This document shows positions 27,040 to 37,239 of a DNA stretch of 64,000 bases, piece by piece. The stretch is from a bacterium HR33. Lineage in GTDB: Bacteria > Gemmatimonadota > Gemmatimonadetes > Gemmatimonadales > GWC2-71-9. Position numbers and translations under genes: made by a program. The DNA lies in assembly GCA_002923375.1 (NCBI GenBank), contig BEIJ01000005.1, positions 1 to 64,000 on the forward strand. The letters are read 5' to 3'. Below the pieces are notes generated by a model that was not told the origin of the DNA, did no database searches, and saw nothing but the letters and a program-made list of their open reading frames with translations. Numbering within the stretch: the first letter of the stretch is position 1; the number at the start of each line of letters is the position of its first letter.

Positions 27040-29727
27040 ATGAGGGTACCAGCGGCTATGAGAAAAAGGCTGACTACTAAGGGAATCGGATCGGCTCTGC
27101 TCTGTCTCGGCATAGGGCCCGGGGCTGCTTTGGCCCAGGGCATTCCCTCGCCCGAGTCGGTTTTGGGTTTCGAACCCGGGGCGGATTATCGCCTCGCTAG
27201 CTATGAAGAGTCGGTGGATTATTTCAAGCGCCTCGATGCTGCCAGCGAGAATTTGCGGCTAGTAGAGGTGGGCCGCACTTCGGAAGGGCGTACCTGGTAT
27301 CTGGCGATCATTTCTTCGGTGGCGAATCTGGGAGCTTTGGAGCGACACCGGGACGCGGCGCAGCGGCTGGCGCGGGCGTCCATTTCGGAAGGGGAGGCCA
27401 GGGCGCTGGCTCGGTCGACTCCGGTGTTCGTGGACATCTCGGGAGGGTTGCACGCCTCGGAAGTGGCGGGGGCGCAACATACCATCAAGCTGGCCTACGA
27501 GCTGCTGCGCCGTGCGTCCGAGGAGCCGGTGCGGAGAATGCTGGACAGTGTGGTTCTGTTTTTGTGGCCTTCGCTGAATCCCGACGGCCAAGACATCGTG
27601 GTCAATTGGTACCGGGAGAACGTAGGAGGACCTTACGAGGCGGCACCCCTTTACGAGCTCTACCAAAAGTACATCGGGCATGACAACAATCGTGACGGCT
27701 ACATGTTGAACGTGATCGAGTCCCGGGTGCTGGCGCGGACCTGGCGGTACTGGGAGCCCCAGATCATCTACGTGCACCACCAGTCGTCCCCCTTCCCGAC
27801 CCGGATTTGGCTGCCTCCCTTCGCCGAACCTATCGCGCCCCGGAGCCCGGCCCGGATCGTCCGGGAGATAAACGCTATCGGGATGCACATTGCTCAGGAG
27901 CTCGAGACCCGGGGAATGCCGGGTGCCACCCATGCCGGCTCCGGCTTCGATGCCTGGTATCCCGGCTACGTGGACTATCTCCCGGTGCTCCAGCACATAG
28001 CGGCGTTTTGGACGGAAACGGCGCTGTACCGCTACGCCACGCCCTACTTCTACACGCTGGAGGATTTCCCGCAGAGTTACCGGGACTTTCGTCCCCAAAA
28101 CCTCTACGTGAGTCCTTGGAAGGGCGGCTGGTGGCGCTTGGCGGACGCGGTCAATTACATGCTGGTGGCTTCCGAGGCCGTGCTCGATTACGCGCGCAAG
28201 AACCGGTATGCCCTCTTGTGGAACCGCTACCGCTCGGCCCGCGAGACGATAGAGCGTTACCGATCCGAGCCTCCCTACGCGTACATCGTCCCGCGGGAAC
28301 AACGCGACCCAATGGCTGCCGTGGAGCTGCTGCGGAGACTGGCTTTCCACGGAGTGGACCTTTACGAGCTCTCCCGCACTGCCGAACACGACGGAGAGCG
28401 CTACGCGGCGGGCACTTGGGTCATACCCATGGATCAAGCTTTTGCCGAGCTGGTGCGGCAGCTGCTCGAGGTGCAGGTGTACCCGGATCTGCGGGAGTTT
28501 CCCGGCGGTCCTCCGGAGCAGCCCTACGATGCGGCCGGCTGGACGTTGCCTTACCAGATGGATGTGCGGGTGGTGGAGGCCAGGGTTCCTCTGGAGGAAG
28601 ATTTCCGCGCCGCTCTGGTCCCGGTGCGAGCCGATCCTCGGGCGGAGCCGAACGATCCTGCGACTCCCTTCGAGCTGCACCCTGTGGCGGCCGGGATCGT
28701 GGGTCCCCCCGGCGGGCTCAGCGGAAGCGGTCCGCTGGTCTCGGTGGATCCAAGACAGACTTATGGCTTTAAGCTCATCGGTCGCGCGCTGGCGAGGGGT
28801 GGAAGCGTGCGGTTCGATCCGCAGCGGGGCAGTTATCTGATCGGCGGTATCGGCGCTGCGGAAGCGGAGCGGTGGGCGAGGGAGTTGGGGGTGCGGGCCG
28901 AACGGAGCGGTATCCGCCCGGGGCCGCAGGCCGCTGCTCGGGTGGCGATTTACAAGCCCTGGCGTCCCAGCATGGACGAAGGATGGACCCGCTGGCTTTT
29001 CGATCAGTACGGCTATCCTTACACCACGATCACCAACGCGGATTTCCCCGCGGGCGGCCTGGAGAGCAGATTCGACGTGATCGTCTTGCCTTCCGAGTCC
29101 GTGGATCTCCTGCTCAACGGTTACGCCAAGGGTAGCGTACCGCCGAGGTACGAGGGTGGAATCGGGGCTGCTGGGGTGCGCGCTTTGGATGCCTTCGTGA
29201 GAGCGGGAGGCACGCTGGTATGCTTGAACCGGAGCAGCGACTTCGCTATCGAACAGCTGGGCCTTCCGGTGAGGAACGTGGTCCGAGATCTGTCCCGCTC
29301 GGAGTTTTTCAGCCGGGGCTCGATTTTCGAGGTGGTGGCCGACACAGCTCATCCGGTGATGGCCGGAATGCCGGCCAGGGCCAAGGTGTTCTTCGACCAG
29401 AGTCCGGTATTCACTGTGGAGGACGGCTTTGAAGGACGGGCGCTCGCCAAGTACCCTGAAGAAAGGTCGCCGTTGCTTTCGGGATATCTTTTGGGGGATC
29501 GCCATCTTCGCGGGTATGCGGCTGCCCTGGAAGTGGTGCATGGCCGGGGCAGGGTGATCCTGCTCGGTTTTCGGCCTCAGTGGCGGGGCCAGCCGATGGG
29601 CACTTTTCGGGTGCTTTTCAATGCGGTCCTCTATGGCGGCGAGTTGGCCGGTGCAGGCCTGGGTAGCGACGGGTTTTGGACCGCTCCGCGGAAGGGCGGG
29701 GTAGAAGGTGAGGTTCAGGGTCGCTAG
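27040..29727 (+). CDS. exported M14-family zinc carboxypeptidase-like protein
   Basis: About 895 residues, signal peptide ending [10 protein letters not shown]14 catalytic core near the N-terminus: ligand pair HASE in [16 protein letters not shown], the substrate-binding region [11 protein letters not shown] and NNRDGYML, and the third zinc His in [12 protein letters not shown]. The C-terminal half holds a glutamine-amidotransferase-like or ThuA-like segment ([13 protein letters not shown], then [15 protein letters not shown]) as in many long secreted M14 proteins. ATG 27040 directly follows GGAGG; Met 27058 is an alternative. Likely digests exogenous peptides, with the neighbouring M28 enzyme. 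Confidence 0.87.
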   Translation: MRVPAAMRKRLTTKGIGSALLCLGIGPGAALAQGIPSPESVLGFEPGADYRLASYEESVDYFKRLDAASENLRLVEVGRTSEGRTWYLAIISSVANLGALERHRDAAQRLARASISEGEARALARSTPVFVDISGGLHASEVAGAQHTIKLAYELLRRASEEPVRRMLDSVVLFLWPSLNPDGQDIVVNWYRENVGGPYEAAPLYELYQKYIGHDNNRDGYMLNVIESRVLARTWRYWEPQIIYVHHQSSPFPTRIWLPPFAEPIAPRSPARIVREINAIGMHIAQELETRGMPGATHAGSGFDAWYPGYVDYLPVLQHIAAFWTETALYRYATPYFYTLEDFPQSYRDFRPQNLYVSPWKGGWWRLADAVNYMLVASEAVLDYARKNRYALLWNRYRSARETIERYRSEPPYAYIVPREQRDPMAAVELLRRLAFHGVDLYELSRTAEHDGERYAAGTWVIPMDQAFAELVRQLLEVQVYPDLREFPGGPPEQPYDAAGWTLPYQMDVRVVEARVPLEEDFRAALVPVRADPRAEPNDPATPFELHPVAAGIVGPPGGLSGSGPLVSVDPRQTYGFKLIGRALARGGSVRFDPQRGSYLIGGIGAAEAERWARELGVRAERSGIRPGPQAAARVAIYKPWRPSMDEGWTRWLFDQYGYPYTTITNADFPAGGLESRFDVIVLPSESVDLLLNGYAKGSVPPRYEGGIGAAGVRALDAFVRAGGTLVCLNRSSDFAIEQLGLPVRNVVRDLSRSEFFSRGSIFEVVADTAHPVMAGMPARAKVFFDQSPVFTVEDGFEGRALAKYPEERSPLLSGYLLGDRHLRGYAAALEVVHGRGRVILLGFRPQWRGQPMGTFRVLFNAVLYGGELAGAGLGSDGFWTAPRKGGVEGEVQGR

Positions 29728-29851
29728 GGCGGGTCTTTACCGGTGGGGGAAAACAGGCTCCGGTGCCAGCGGGTGTATTCGGGTGCCGGCCGGTGGGAAC
29801 CGCGGCGCAGCTGGCGAGGTTTTCGGTGGTGGATTCCAAAAAGGGGTTGCG

Positions 29852-30448
29852 ATGCGCGAGCTTCTGATCGTTTCGCTTCTGTTGATCTTCCCCGGTTTGC
29901 TGGTGGGCCAGAGGCGGCCGGCTTTGGGTCCGGTGGACGGTCCTACCGATCCGCCCACGGACCTCGACCGGGTGAAGGTTGGGGCTCCCGCCCCGGATTT
30001 CACGCTAGAAAGTTTGGACGGGCGGTACATCACGCTTTCCGGCTTTCGCGGTCAAAAAAACGTGGTCCTGGTGTTTTATCGGGGCTACTGGTGACCGTAT
30101 TGCGCCCGTCAGCTCGGCGAGCTGAGAGACCTGTTGACTGCGGAAGAGAAGCGCGAGACCGAGATCTTGGCGGTATCGGTCGATTCCAAGGCGGACTTAC
30201 AGCGCATGGTGGACCGTATCTCCAGAGAGGACGGCCGGGTTCCCGATTATATTTTCCTTTCAGATCCGGGGCATCGGGTGATAGATCGTTACGGTCTTTT
30301 GAATCCGGACGATCCCCGGGGGATTCCCCATCCGACTACCTATGTGATCGACAAGCAGGGGATAGTACGGTGGAAGTTCACCGAGGTGGACTACAAGATT
30401 CGTCCCACGAATCAGATGATACTGGAGGCGTTGCGGTCGATCAGATGA
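29852..30448 (+). CDS. exported peroxiredoxin-like selenoprotein (UGA 30092-30094 = Sec)
   Basis: 198-residue thioredoxin-fold redoxin of the AhpC/TSA type. An N-terminal export segment ([17 protein letters not shown]) is followed by [14 protein letters not shown] and the active-site strand [10 protein letters not shown]. The next codon, 81, is TGA, then Pro-Tyr-Cys-Ala-Arg-Gln-Leu, and the frame stays open to 30448 with family residues intact, e.g. [15 protein letters not shown] and [14 protein letters not shown]. Cys-containing relatives have Cys exactly at this position (GYWCPYC), so the TGA is read as selenocysteine giving a U-x-x-C redox centre. AGGGG precedes ATG 29852. A hairpin fitting the bacterial SECIS follows the TGA. 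It forms an operon with the TlpA-like gene. The alternatives, a nonsense mutation or base error, are less likely given the exact position. Confidence 0.85.
30109..30125 (+). promoter_or_regulatory. predicted bacterial SECIS hairpin
   Basis: TCAGCTC-GGC-GAGCTGA forms a perfect seven-pair stem with a GGC loop. The loop begins 22 bases after the TGA at 30092-30094, and its first base is G; both agree with the published bacterial SECIS rules (apical loop roughly 16-37 bases downstream, G among the first two loop bases). It lies within the coding region, as required for SelB-dependent decoding. Structure is read directly from sequence; function is inferred. Confidence 0.75.
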
Positions 30449-30458
30449 GGCGGGTGTA

Positions 30459-31004
30459 ATGAGCAGGGCGGCTCAATGGTGGACGGTTGCGGCGCTGGCC
30501 GTGGTGGCTGGCGGCTTTGCCTTTTTCGCCGCCGGCCGCTTGGCGCCGCCGGAGGCGGTAGCGGTGGGCTCGCGGGCACCGGAGTTCGAGGCCAAGACCA
30601 TTGATGGCGGCTCTGTGCGCCGGTTGTCCGATTATGCGGGTTCGGTGGTGTTGCTCAATGTGTGGGCTACCTGGTGCATCCCTTGCCAGCGGGAGATGCC
30701 CAGCATCGAGAAGCTCTACCGCGAGTACTCTCCTAGAGGTTTCAAGGTGGTGGCCGTGAGCGTGGACGACGCAGGTGCAGTGGAGAGTATTAGGCGGTTC
30801 GCGGAGGAGTTGGGCCTGAGTTTCGAGATCTTGCACGATCCTTCGGGTAGAATTCTCCAGACTTACCAGATGATCGGGGTGCCGGAGTCGTTTCTGATCG
30901 ACCGCCGGGGCGTAATCCGCAAGAAGTCGTTCGAGACTGACTGGTACTCCGAGGAAAATCGCGAGCTGGTGCGTTCCCTGCTGGACGAATCGTCCGGTTC
31001 CTGA
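30459..31004 (+). CDS. TlpA-type membrane-anchored thioredoxin
   Basis: 181 residues. An N-terminal anchor (WTVAALAVVAGGFAFFAAG) is followed by a thioredoxin-like domain with GSRAPEFEAKTIDGG, active-site NVWATWCIPCQREMPSIEKL (CxxC) and cis-Pro region IGVPESFLIDRRG. Such proteins are periplasmic disulfide reductases, often for cytochrome c maturation or for recycling other redoxins. It starts ten bases after the selenoprotein gene, so it is a plausible reductant partner for the U-x-x-C protein. Confidence 0.9.
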   Translation: MSRAAQWWTVAALAVVAGGFAFFAAGRLAPPEAVAVGSRAPEFEAKTIDGGSVRRLSDYAGSVVLLNVWATWCIPCQREMPSIEKLYREYSPRGFKVVAVSVDDAGAVESIRRFAEELGLSFEILHDPSGRILQTYQMIGVPESFLIDRRGVIRKKSFETDWYSEENRELVRSLLDESSGS

Positions 31005-31111
31005 CGCCGCATCTCTTCTTCGTGCCCGCCGCCGTCGTTCTTGGGGGCTGGTGGTCTCCCATCGTAGCGCGCCGGTTGGCCGGTGACTAAGTTGTTCTAG
31101 TGCTCGTGGGC

Positions 31112-31151
<40 letters not shown>

Positions 31152-31200
31152 GGACCACAGGGCGCAAGGACTGCAACATCTATCAACTAAGCGCGAACAA

Positions 31201-31240
31201 AACCGGCTTTTCCGCAAGGGGTGCCGGTTCGGTTTTTTGT
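31201..31240 (+). terminator. intrinsic terminator at left end of element
   Basis: AACCGGC (31201-31207) pairs with GCCGGTT (31223-31229) around a 15-base loop, followed by CGGTTTTTT and a second T-run. It would stop transcription started at the old tRNA-Lys promoter from entering the element. Confidence 0.75.
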
Positions 31241-31267
31241 CGGTTTTTTTCTGGTCGTTGCGGCCAG

Positions 31268-31287
31268 ACCGTCCTAAAACCGCCATA
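31268..31287 (+). repeat. 20-bp arm-type repeat, left copy
   Basis: ACCGTCCTAAAACCGCCATA matches 33931-33950 at 19 of 20 bases. In the circular form of the element the two copies would lie on either side of the att core, 116 and 56 bases from it, in the same orientation. That layout fits arm-type integrase-binding sites. The right copy is inside the integrase coding sequence. Confidence 0.6.
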
Positions 31288-31536
31288 GCTGGCGGGCTGG
31301 CTAGCCAATTTACGCCCGGTTGCCCCAAGCGGTCAGTTCGGTAGAAGGGGGATATGGGGGCCGACTTTCTTTTCGCCACCCGGTCCCCCGAAAGCGGTTC
31401 GCACTCGACCCTTTTTTGCTAATACAAGCCGCCCGGGCTGTGGGGATCGGAGAAATTACCCTCCGGAGAGCGAAACTCATAGCCGGGGTGCGAGCCGTGC
31501 GGCTGGGGTTCGGGTCCGGTGGAAAGTCGGCTTGGA

Positions 31537-31698
31537 CCATAGATGATCATCGCTCCATAGATGATCATTCAAAAAACATGATCATCTATGGTGGAAATGA
31601 TCATCTATGGGTTTCCCGGGGCGGTTCAGACCTGCAAGCGGCTCCAAAGATGATCAGGCACACCATAGATGATCAGCCAAGAAGTATGATCATCTAGG
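31537..31698. repeat. seven-copy iteron-like array (CCATAGATGATCAT)
   Basis: Copies at 31537, 31555 (plus); 31578, 31597 (minus); 31644, 31663 (plus); 31686 (minus). The unit is CCATAGATGATCAT with the palindromic core ATGATCAT; four copies are exact and three have one change or lack the last base. Within pairs the period is 18-19 bases, and pairs face each other. The array directly precedes the zinc-ribbon and HTH genes. It could be an operator for the HTH protein, an origin for the excised circle, or integrase/excisionase sites. The stretch 31288-31536 shows no convincing gene. Confidence 0.85.
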
Positions 31699-31717
31699 GG
31701 AACGCCCCGCCCCGGAA

Positions 31718-31891
31718 TTGGGGGCGGAGAAACCCAGCCCGGAGACCCGAAGCGGGGTGCACCCTTGTGTCGGCTGTGGCGTGCCGACCTTCCCAAAGCC
31801 CCGGACCCTCTGCTTTCACTGCCGGGAGCACCAGGCTGGCCCGGGACTAGTTGACGGGGACGCTCCGCCGCCTGAGGAGGTGGACCCGTGA
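31718..31891 (+). CDS. small zinc-ribbon protein in the element
   Basis: 57 codons from TTG 31718 to TGA 31889-31891. The only recognisable part is a zinc-binding knuckle pair: CVGCGVPTFPKPRTLCFHC, i.e. CxxC-x11-CxxC, followed by an acidic tail. The stop overlaps the GTG start of the HTH gene as GTGA, which supports real translation. There is no clear ribosome-binding site and the start is uncertain (GTG 31757 is very close to the first Cys). Possibly a DNA- or RNA-binding accessory. Confidence 0.5.
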   Translation: MGAEKPSPETRSGVHPCVGCGVPTFPKPRTLCFHCREHQAGPGLVDGDAPPPEEVDP

Positions 31892-32208
31892 CGCGGACCG
31901 AGCTGCTTGAGCGGTTACGCCAGCGGATTGAGGACGCCGAGCGCATGGCTGCTACCGCCCCGGTGGCGGCGACGTTGCGCCTAGTGCTGGAAGAGATTGA
32001 GGAGCTGGAGGTTGAGGGACTCCGCCGGGTGCCGTCCGAGGACCGATTGTTAAGCGCCCGGGAGGTAGCCAGGCGCATCGGGACGTCTCGGTGGTTCGTT
32101 TACAGGATGGCTCACCAGTGGCCGTTCACGCGCAAACCCGGGCCTAAGAAACTTCGATTCTCCGAGCGGGAGCTGGAGCGATGGCTGTCACTCAGAAAAG
32201 CAGGGTAG
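31888..32208 (+). CDS. helix-turn-helix DNA-binding protein (excisionase-like)
   Basis: 106 residues from GTG 31888 with GAGGAGG upstream. The first half is a charged helical region (LLERLRQRIEDAERMAATAP); the second half is a MerR/excisionase-type winged helix: LLSAREVARRIGTSRWFVYRM, then KKLRFSERELERWLSLR. Proteins of this type in small integrative elements act as recombination directionality factors or regulators. The iteron-like array just upstream is its most likely binding region (inference). Confidence 0.8.
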   Translation: MTRTELLERLRQRIEDAERMAATAPVAATLRLVLEEIEELEVEGLRRVPSEDRLLSAREVARRIGTSRWFVYRMAHQWPFTRKPGPKKLRFSERELERWLSLRKAG

Positions 32209-32414
32209 TTCTGGCGGGATCGTGAATTATAAACGAATCTGGCGCGAAAATTTTGGGGACGTGGGACCTAAAGCTCTTGGGGGGCGCGTTGCTGGTTAGG
32301 GCGACACCACCGATCCAGTCAACGAAGCGTGGTAACACATCTGACTGGACCTGCATTGTTATGAAGCGGCTTGCTGTGCTGGCCCGGCTTTTCGCTGTAC
32401 GACGAACCGCGAGA

Positions 32415-32771
32415 TCAGGGCGTGAGTCGCGCTATCCGCGTCTCGGCAGAGTAGCGGGCCAGTCGGCGACCCGTGTACATGTCCGTAAACTGAACCCAAG
32501 AAACGCCGCGCAGCACGCGAGCAGCTTCCCCCGTCCCGGCAACGAAATCCAACTTGTTGTCCACAGGGATCCGGCGCCAGACCTCGGGATCGAGCTGGAA
32601 GTAGCACTGCAAGGAATCGCACGACCACTTGTGCACCATCGTTCCCACCAGCTCGCGAGTAGCCGCCCGCCAGACATCTTGTGCTTGCTCCCTGGTGAGC
32701 GGTTTGGCCCGCGCTGTCTGAGCAGAGAGAGTAGGTGGGGTGAGCAAGAGCAACAGGACGACTACGAACAT
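32415..32771 (-). CDS. small secreted protein of unknown function
   Basis: 118 residues from ATG 32771, chosen because GAGGTG lies six bases upstream (GTG 32780 is the alternative). A clear signal peptide, FVVVLLLLLTPPTLSAQ, is followed by a mature part with two Cys (SCDSLQCYFQ) that may form a disulfide, and no recognised domain. It is encoded on the strand opposite to the other genes of the element, so it may be cargo. The flanking stretch 32209-32414 shows nothing recognisable. Confidence 0.65.
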   Translation of the reverse strand: MFVVVLLLLLTPPTLSAQTARAKPLTREQAQDVWRAATRELVGTMVHKWSCDSLQCYFQLDPEVWRRIPVDNKLDFVAGTGEAARVLRGVSWVQFTDMYTGRRLARYSAETRIARLTP

Positions 32772-32868
32772 GGGAATCACCTCGGTGAGTCCACAGCCGT
32801 TAATGTACCTGCCCGACGCAGCACGTGCTAGAGCGTTATAGATCCTCTAACCTAGCTAGGAGGTGCGA

Positions 32869-33972
32869 ATGGCAAAGCGCTATGGAAGTGGCACCGTCTA
32901 CAGACAAGGCCGGATTTGGTGGGTGCAATATTACGTCAATGGCCGCCGCTATCGGGAAAGCTCCAAGAGCGCGCACAAGGCCGATGCGGTAAGGCTTCTC
33001 CGCCAGAGGTTAGCGGCGGCTGATGCCGGGAACCTGGTGGTAAATGCCGACCGTGTGCGGTTTGAAGACTTGCGGGAATGGCTCGGGCAGGATTACGCCG
33101 CCAAGTCTCGCAAGAGCTGGAAGCGGGCTAACGAAGCGCTCGACATCTTGGCCCGGCGACTCGGAAACCGAAAGGCCATCGAGATCACCGCGCCGCTTCT
33201 GGCCCGCTACGTTGAGGAGCGCAGGCAGGAGGTTGCGCTTGCAACCGTGGCCTACGAGCTGGCGGTGCTGAAGCGGGCCTTCAGTGTGGCTACTGAGCGC
33301 GGATACTTGGCAACCCGCCCGGTGTTCCCAAAGCTACGAGTGGAAAACGCCAGGGACGAATTCATCGAGGATGACGAATTCTACCGCATCCGCGAGGCTC
33401 TACCGGACTACCCTCAGGGAATGGTAACTTTCGCCTGGTGGACGGGCTGGCGGGTGCGCTCAGAGGTGTTGCCGTTGCGCTGGAGCGAGGTTGATTTCCA
33501 GACCGGAACGGTGCGCCTACGGGTTGGGACTACCAAGAACAAGGAGGGACGCGTCTTTCCCTTTGCGGCGCTTCCCGAACTCCGGGAGACTTTGGAGCGG
33601 CAGCGGGCCTACACCGACAGGGTGGAGCGCGTAACCGGCGCGATAGTGCCCCTGGTGTTCCACCGCTTCGGAAGGCCGATCAGAAACCCCTATAAGGCCT
33701 GGAGGCGAGCTTGCATCGAGGCCGGAGCGATAGGACGCGACGGCCTGCCGAAGAAGCTGCACGACTTCCGGCGGAGCGCTGTGCGAAGACTCGAAAGAGC
33801 GGGAATAAGCCGCTCGCTGGCCATGCAACTGGTGGGACACAAAACCGAGGCGATCTATCGCCGCTGCGCCGTGACCCGGGAGGCGGACTTGGCCGAAGCG
33901 GTGGCAAAGATGGGTGCGCTGGTTCCCGAAACCGTCCTAAAACAGCCATATTTCCGGGTGATCGGCGATTGA
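32869..33972 (+). CDS. int: tyrosine recombinase / integrase
   Basis: 367 residues from ATG 32869, with AGGAGG five bases upstream. The N-terminal arm-binding region starts RYGSGTVYRQGRIWWVQYYV, then a core-binding SAM-like domain (about 65-150). The catalytic domain shows the first Arg in WWTGWRVRSEVLPLRW, the HxxR in KKLHDFRRSAVRRL and the late GHKTEAIYRRCAV with the nucleophilic Tyr. It ends 34 bases before the attR core in tRNA-Lys, as expected for a tRNA-targeting element. Insertion maps to the anticodon-arm half of the tRNA. Confidence 0.93.
   Translation: MAKRYGSGTVYRQGRIWWVQYYVNGRRYRESSKSAHKADAVRLLRQRLAAADAGNLVVNADRVRFEDLREWLGQDYAAKSRKSWKRANEALDILARRLGNRKAIEITAPLLARYVEERRQEVALATVAYELAVLKRAFSVATERGYLATRPVFPKLRVENARDEFIEDDEFYRIREALPDYPQGMVTFAWWTGWRVRSEVLPLRWSEVDFQTGTVRLRVGTTKNKEGRVFPFAALPELRETLERQRAYTDRVERVTGAIVPLVFHRFGRPIRNPYKAWRRACIEAGAIGRDGLPKKLHDFRRSAVRRLERAGISRSLAMQLVGHKTEAIYRRCAVTREADLAEAVAKMGALVPETVLKQPYFRVIGD
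33931..33950 (+). repeat. 20-bp arm-type repeat, right copy
   Basis: ACCGTCCTAAAACAGCCATA, 19 of 20 bases identical to 31268-31287. It lies at the 3' end of the integrase gene, 56 bases from the attR core. See the left copy for the suggested role. Confidence 0.6.
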
Positions 33973-34006
33973 GCCAGGACCTTGAGTTGTTGCAAGACCG
34001 TCACTT

Positions 34007-34079
<73 letters not shown>

Positions 34080-34098
34080 TAGATAGACTGCCGCCTAG

Positions 34099-35694
<1,596 letters not shown>

Positions 35695-35812
35695 CGGGAT
35701 CGCTCGCAGGGTAGCGCGGTACGGTAGCGGAGCCCGCCACTCAACGCTCCGGACCGGGAAGCCGTAGTACTGTTCGACCGCTTCTTCGGACTTCGAACGA
35801 GGTGCATGAACG

Positions 35813-37090
35813 GTGCTAGTCGTTCGCCGTTGCCGGCGGATTGCGCTCGTGTGGCTGTGGCTTCCGGCCTCGCTTGCGGCTCAAGCCCCCGGCGTGGGAC
35901 TCAACGTCTACCTCGATTGCCAGACCCGAAATTGCGATTTTGACCACGTGCGCCGGGAGACGCCGTTCGTCAACTGGACCCGCGAGCGGCAGACCAGCGA
36001 GGTTCACATCTTGGCTACGTCCGAGCCCACGGCGGGCGGCGGGCGGGCTTACACCGTACTGTTCATCGGCCAAGCTCGTTTTGCCGGCAGGGGCGACACG
36101 TTGCGGTTTACCACCTCGCCTACCGACACCGATGCCGAGGTACGCGATCGGCTTACCCGGACGATTCATCTGGGAATAGCGCGTTTTGCCGCCGCCACCG
36201 ACGCGGCGCCGTTCTTGCGCCTTGCCTACGACGCCCCGGAAGAAGCTCGGCGTATCGTGACTTCTGCCGCGGAGGACCCGTGGAACTTCTGGACCTTCGA
36301 GATAGATCTCGAAGGCTCCTTCAACGCCCAGGCTCGGGACCTGAGCAGCGCCCTGGAGGCGAGCGTGGGCGCGTCGCGCGTTACTGATGCACTGAAAGTG
36401 GAATTCGGCGTGTTCGGGCGGTACTCCCGGGACCGGTTCGAGCTCGAGGACGACGAGGTTGTCACCAACGTGCGGGAACTCTACAGCGCGGATCTACTCA
36501 TGGTGTGGAGCTTGGGGCCGCATTGGTCCTTGGGTTTCAGCGTGGACGCAACGCGGTCTACCTTCTCCAACTACGATCTTAGTGTAACCGGAGGTCCCGC
36601 CCTGGAGTACAATATCTATCCCTACGGCGAGTCCACTTACCGGCAACTGGCTTTTCGCTACCAGCTGGAAGGCGCCCGCTTCGACTACCAGCAGGTAACG
36701 GTGGAGGGAAAGTTGGAGGAGACTCTTCCCCGCCACAGTTTCACGGTGGGGGCTTCCTTCCAGCAGCCTTGGGGCGAGATCGACGCGGCACTCCGGGGCA
36801 TCCAATACCTGCACGATCCTGCGGTTCACCGGATAGACACATTCGGGAGGGTAGAACTCCGGCTGTTCCGGGGATTGAGTTTCGATGTGAGCGCCGAGTT
36901 CTCCCGGATAAAAGACCAGTTCTTCCTGCCGGCGCAGGGTTTGACTCCGGAGGAGGTCCTGCTGCGGCGCCGGCAGAGGGAGACCGATTACAGTGTGGAT
37001 CTTAGCTTGGGGATCACCATTCGGTTTGGGTCGGCTTTTGCCAATGTGGTCAATCCCCGCATGAGTGGCGGCCGGGGAGAGTTTTTCTAG
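35813..37090 (+). CDS. probable outer-membrane beta-barrel protein
   Basis: 425 residues from GTG 35813 (GAGG about ten bases upstream) with a signal peptide (IALVWLWLPASLAAQ). A short Cys pair, LDCQTRNCDFDHV, lies near the mature N-terminus. From about residue 150 on it is a run of amphipathic strands with aromatic ends (FWTFEIDLEGSF, WSLGFSVDATRSTF, HSFTVGASFQQPWGEID, YSVDLSLGITIRFG), which fits a beta-barrel. No specific family was recognised. Confidence 0.72.
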   Translation: MLVVRRCRRIALVWLWLPASLAAQAPGVGLNVYLDCQTRNCDFDHVRRETPFVNWTRERQTSEVHILATSEPTAGGGRAYTVLFIGQARFAGRGDTLRFTTSPTDTDAEVRDRLTRTIHLGIARFAAATDAAPFLRLAYDAPEEARRIVTSAAEDPWNFWTFEIDLEGSFNAQARDLSSALEASVGASRVTDALKVEFGVFGRYSRDRFELEDDEVVTNVRELYSADLLMVWSLGPHWSLGFSVDATRSTFSNYDLSVTGGPALEYNIYPYGESTYRQLAFRYQLEGARFDYQQVTVEGKLEETLPRHSFTVGASFQQPWGEIDAALRGIQYLHDPAVHRIDTFGRVELRLFRGLSFDVSAEFSRIKDQFFLPAQGLTPEEVLLRRRQRETDYSVDLSLGITIRFGSAFANVVNPRMSGGRGEFF

Positions 37091-37166
37091 TATTCGCTCG
37101 CCGGTGACGGGGGTCACGACGGCGGCCGGTCCGGCGCGCTAGATTGGGCGGCGTCCGTCTAAACTC

Positions 37167-37196
37167 TTGACGCGAACTGCAAGCGAGGGCCATATT
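37167..37196 (+). promoter_or_regulatory. candidate sigma-70 promoter
   Basis: TTGACG (37167-37172) and CATATT (37191-37196) are separated by 18 bases, 44 bases before the ATG at 37240. It would drive the small-gene run 37240-38143 and mltD. Confidence 0.45.
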
Positions 37197-37239
37197 GACC
37201 CGTCCTTCCCCGCATAGTAACAGGCCCAAGGAGTGGTGG

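Noticed and set aside
27259-29541. A 760-codon open frame on the minus strand opposite the M14 gene.
   Set aside because: It mirrors the codon structure of the M14 gene, has no family motif, and the plus strand has signal peptide and zinc ligands. GC-driven antisense shadow.
29728-29851. A riboswitch (cobalamin-like) before the selenoprotein gene.
   Set aside because: GC-rich hairpin potential is present but none of the conserved aptamer segments can be found.
30092-30094. Reading the TGA as an ordinary stop, leaving two short fragments.
   Set aside because: The downstream frame has full redoxin conservation, the TGA falls on the catalytic Cys position, and no start with a ribosome-binding site exists for the second fragment. 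It is treated as one gene with Sec.
31320-31697. 125-codon frame spanning the iteron-like array.
   Set aside because: Its C-terminal half is just the translated DNA repeats, and no start signal is seen.
31537-31698. A CRISPR array.
   Set aside because: Units are 14 bases, in both orientations, with 4-35 base spacing, and there are no cas genes.
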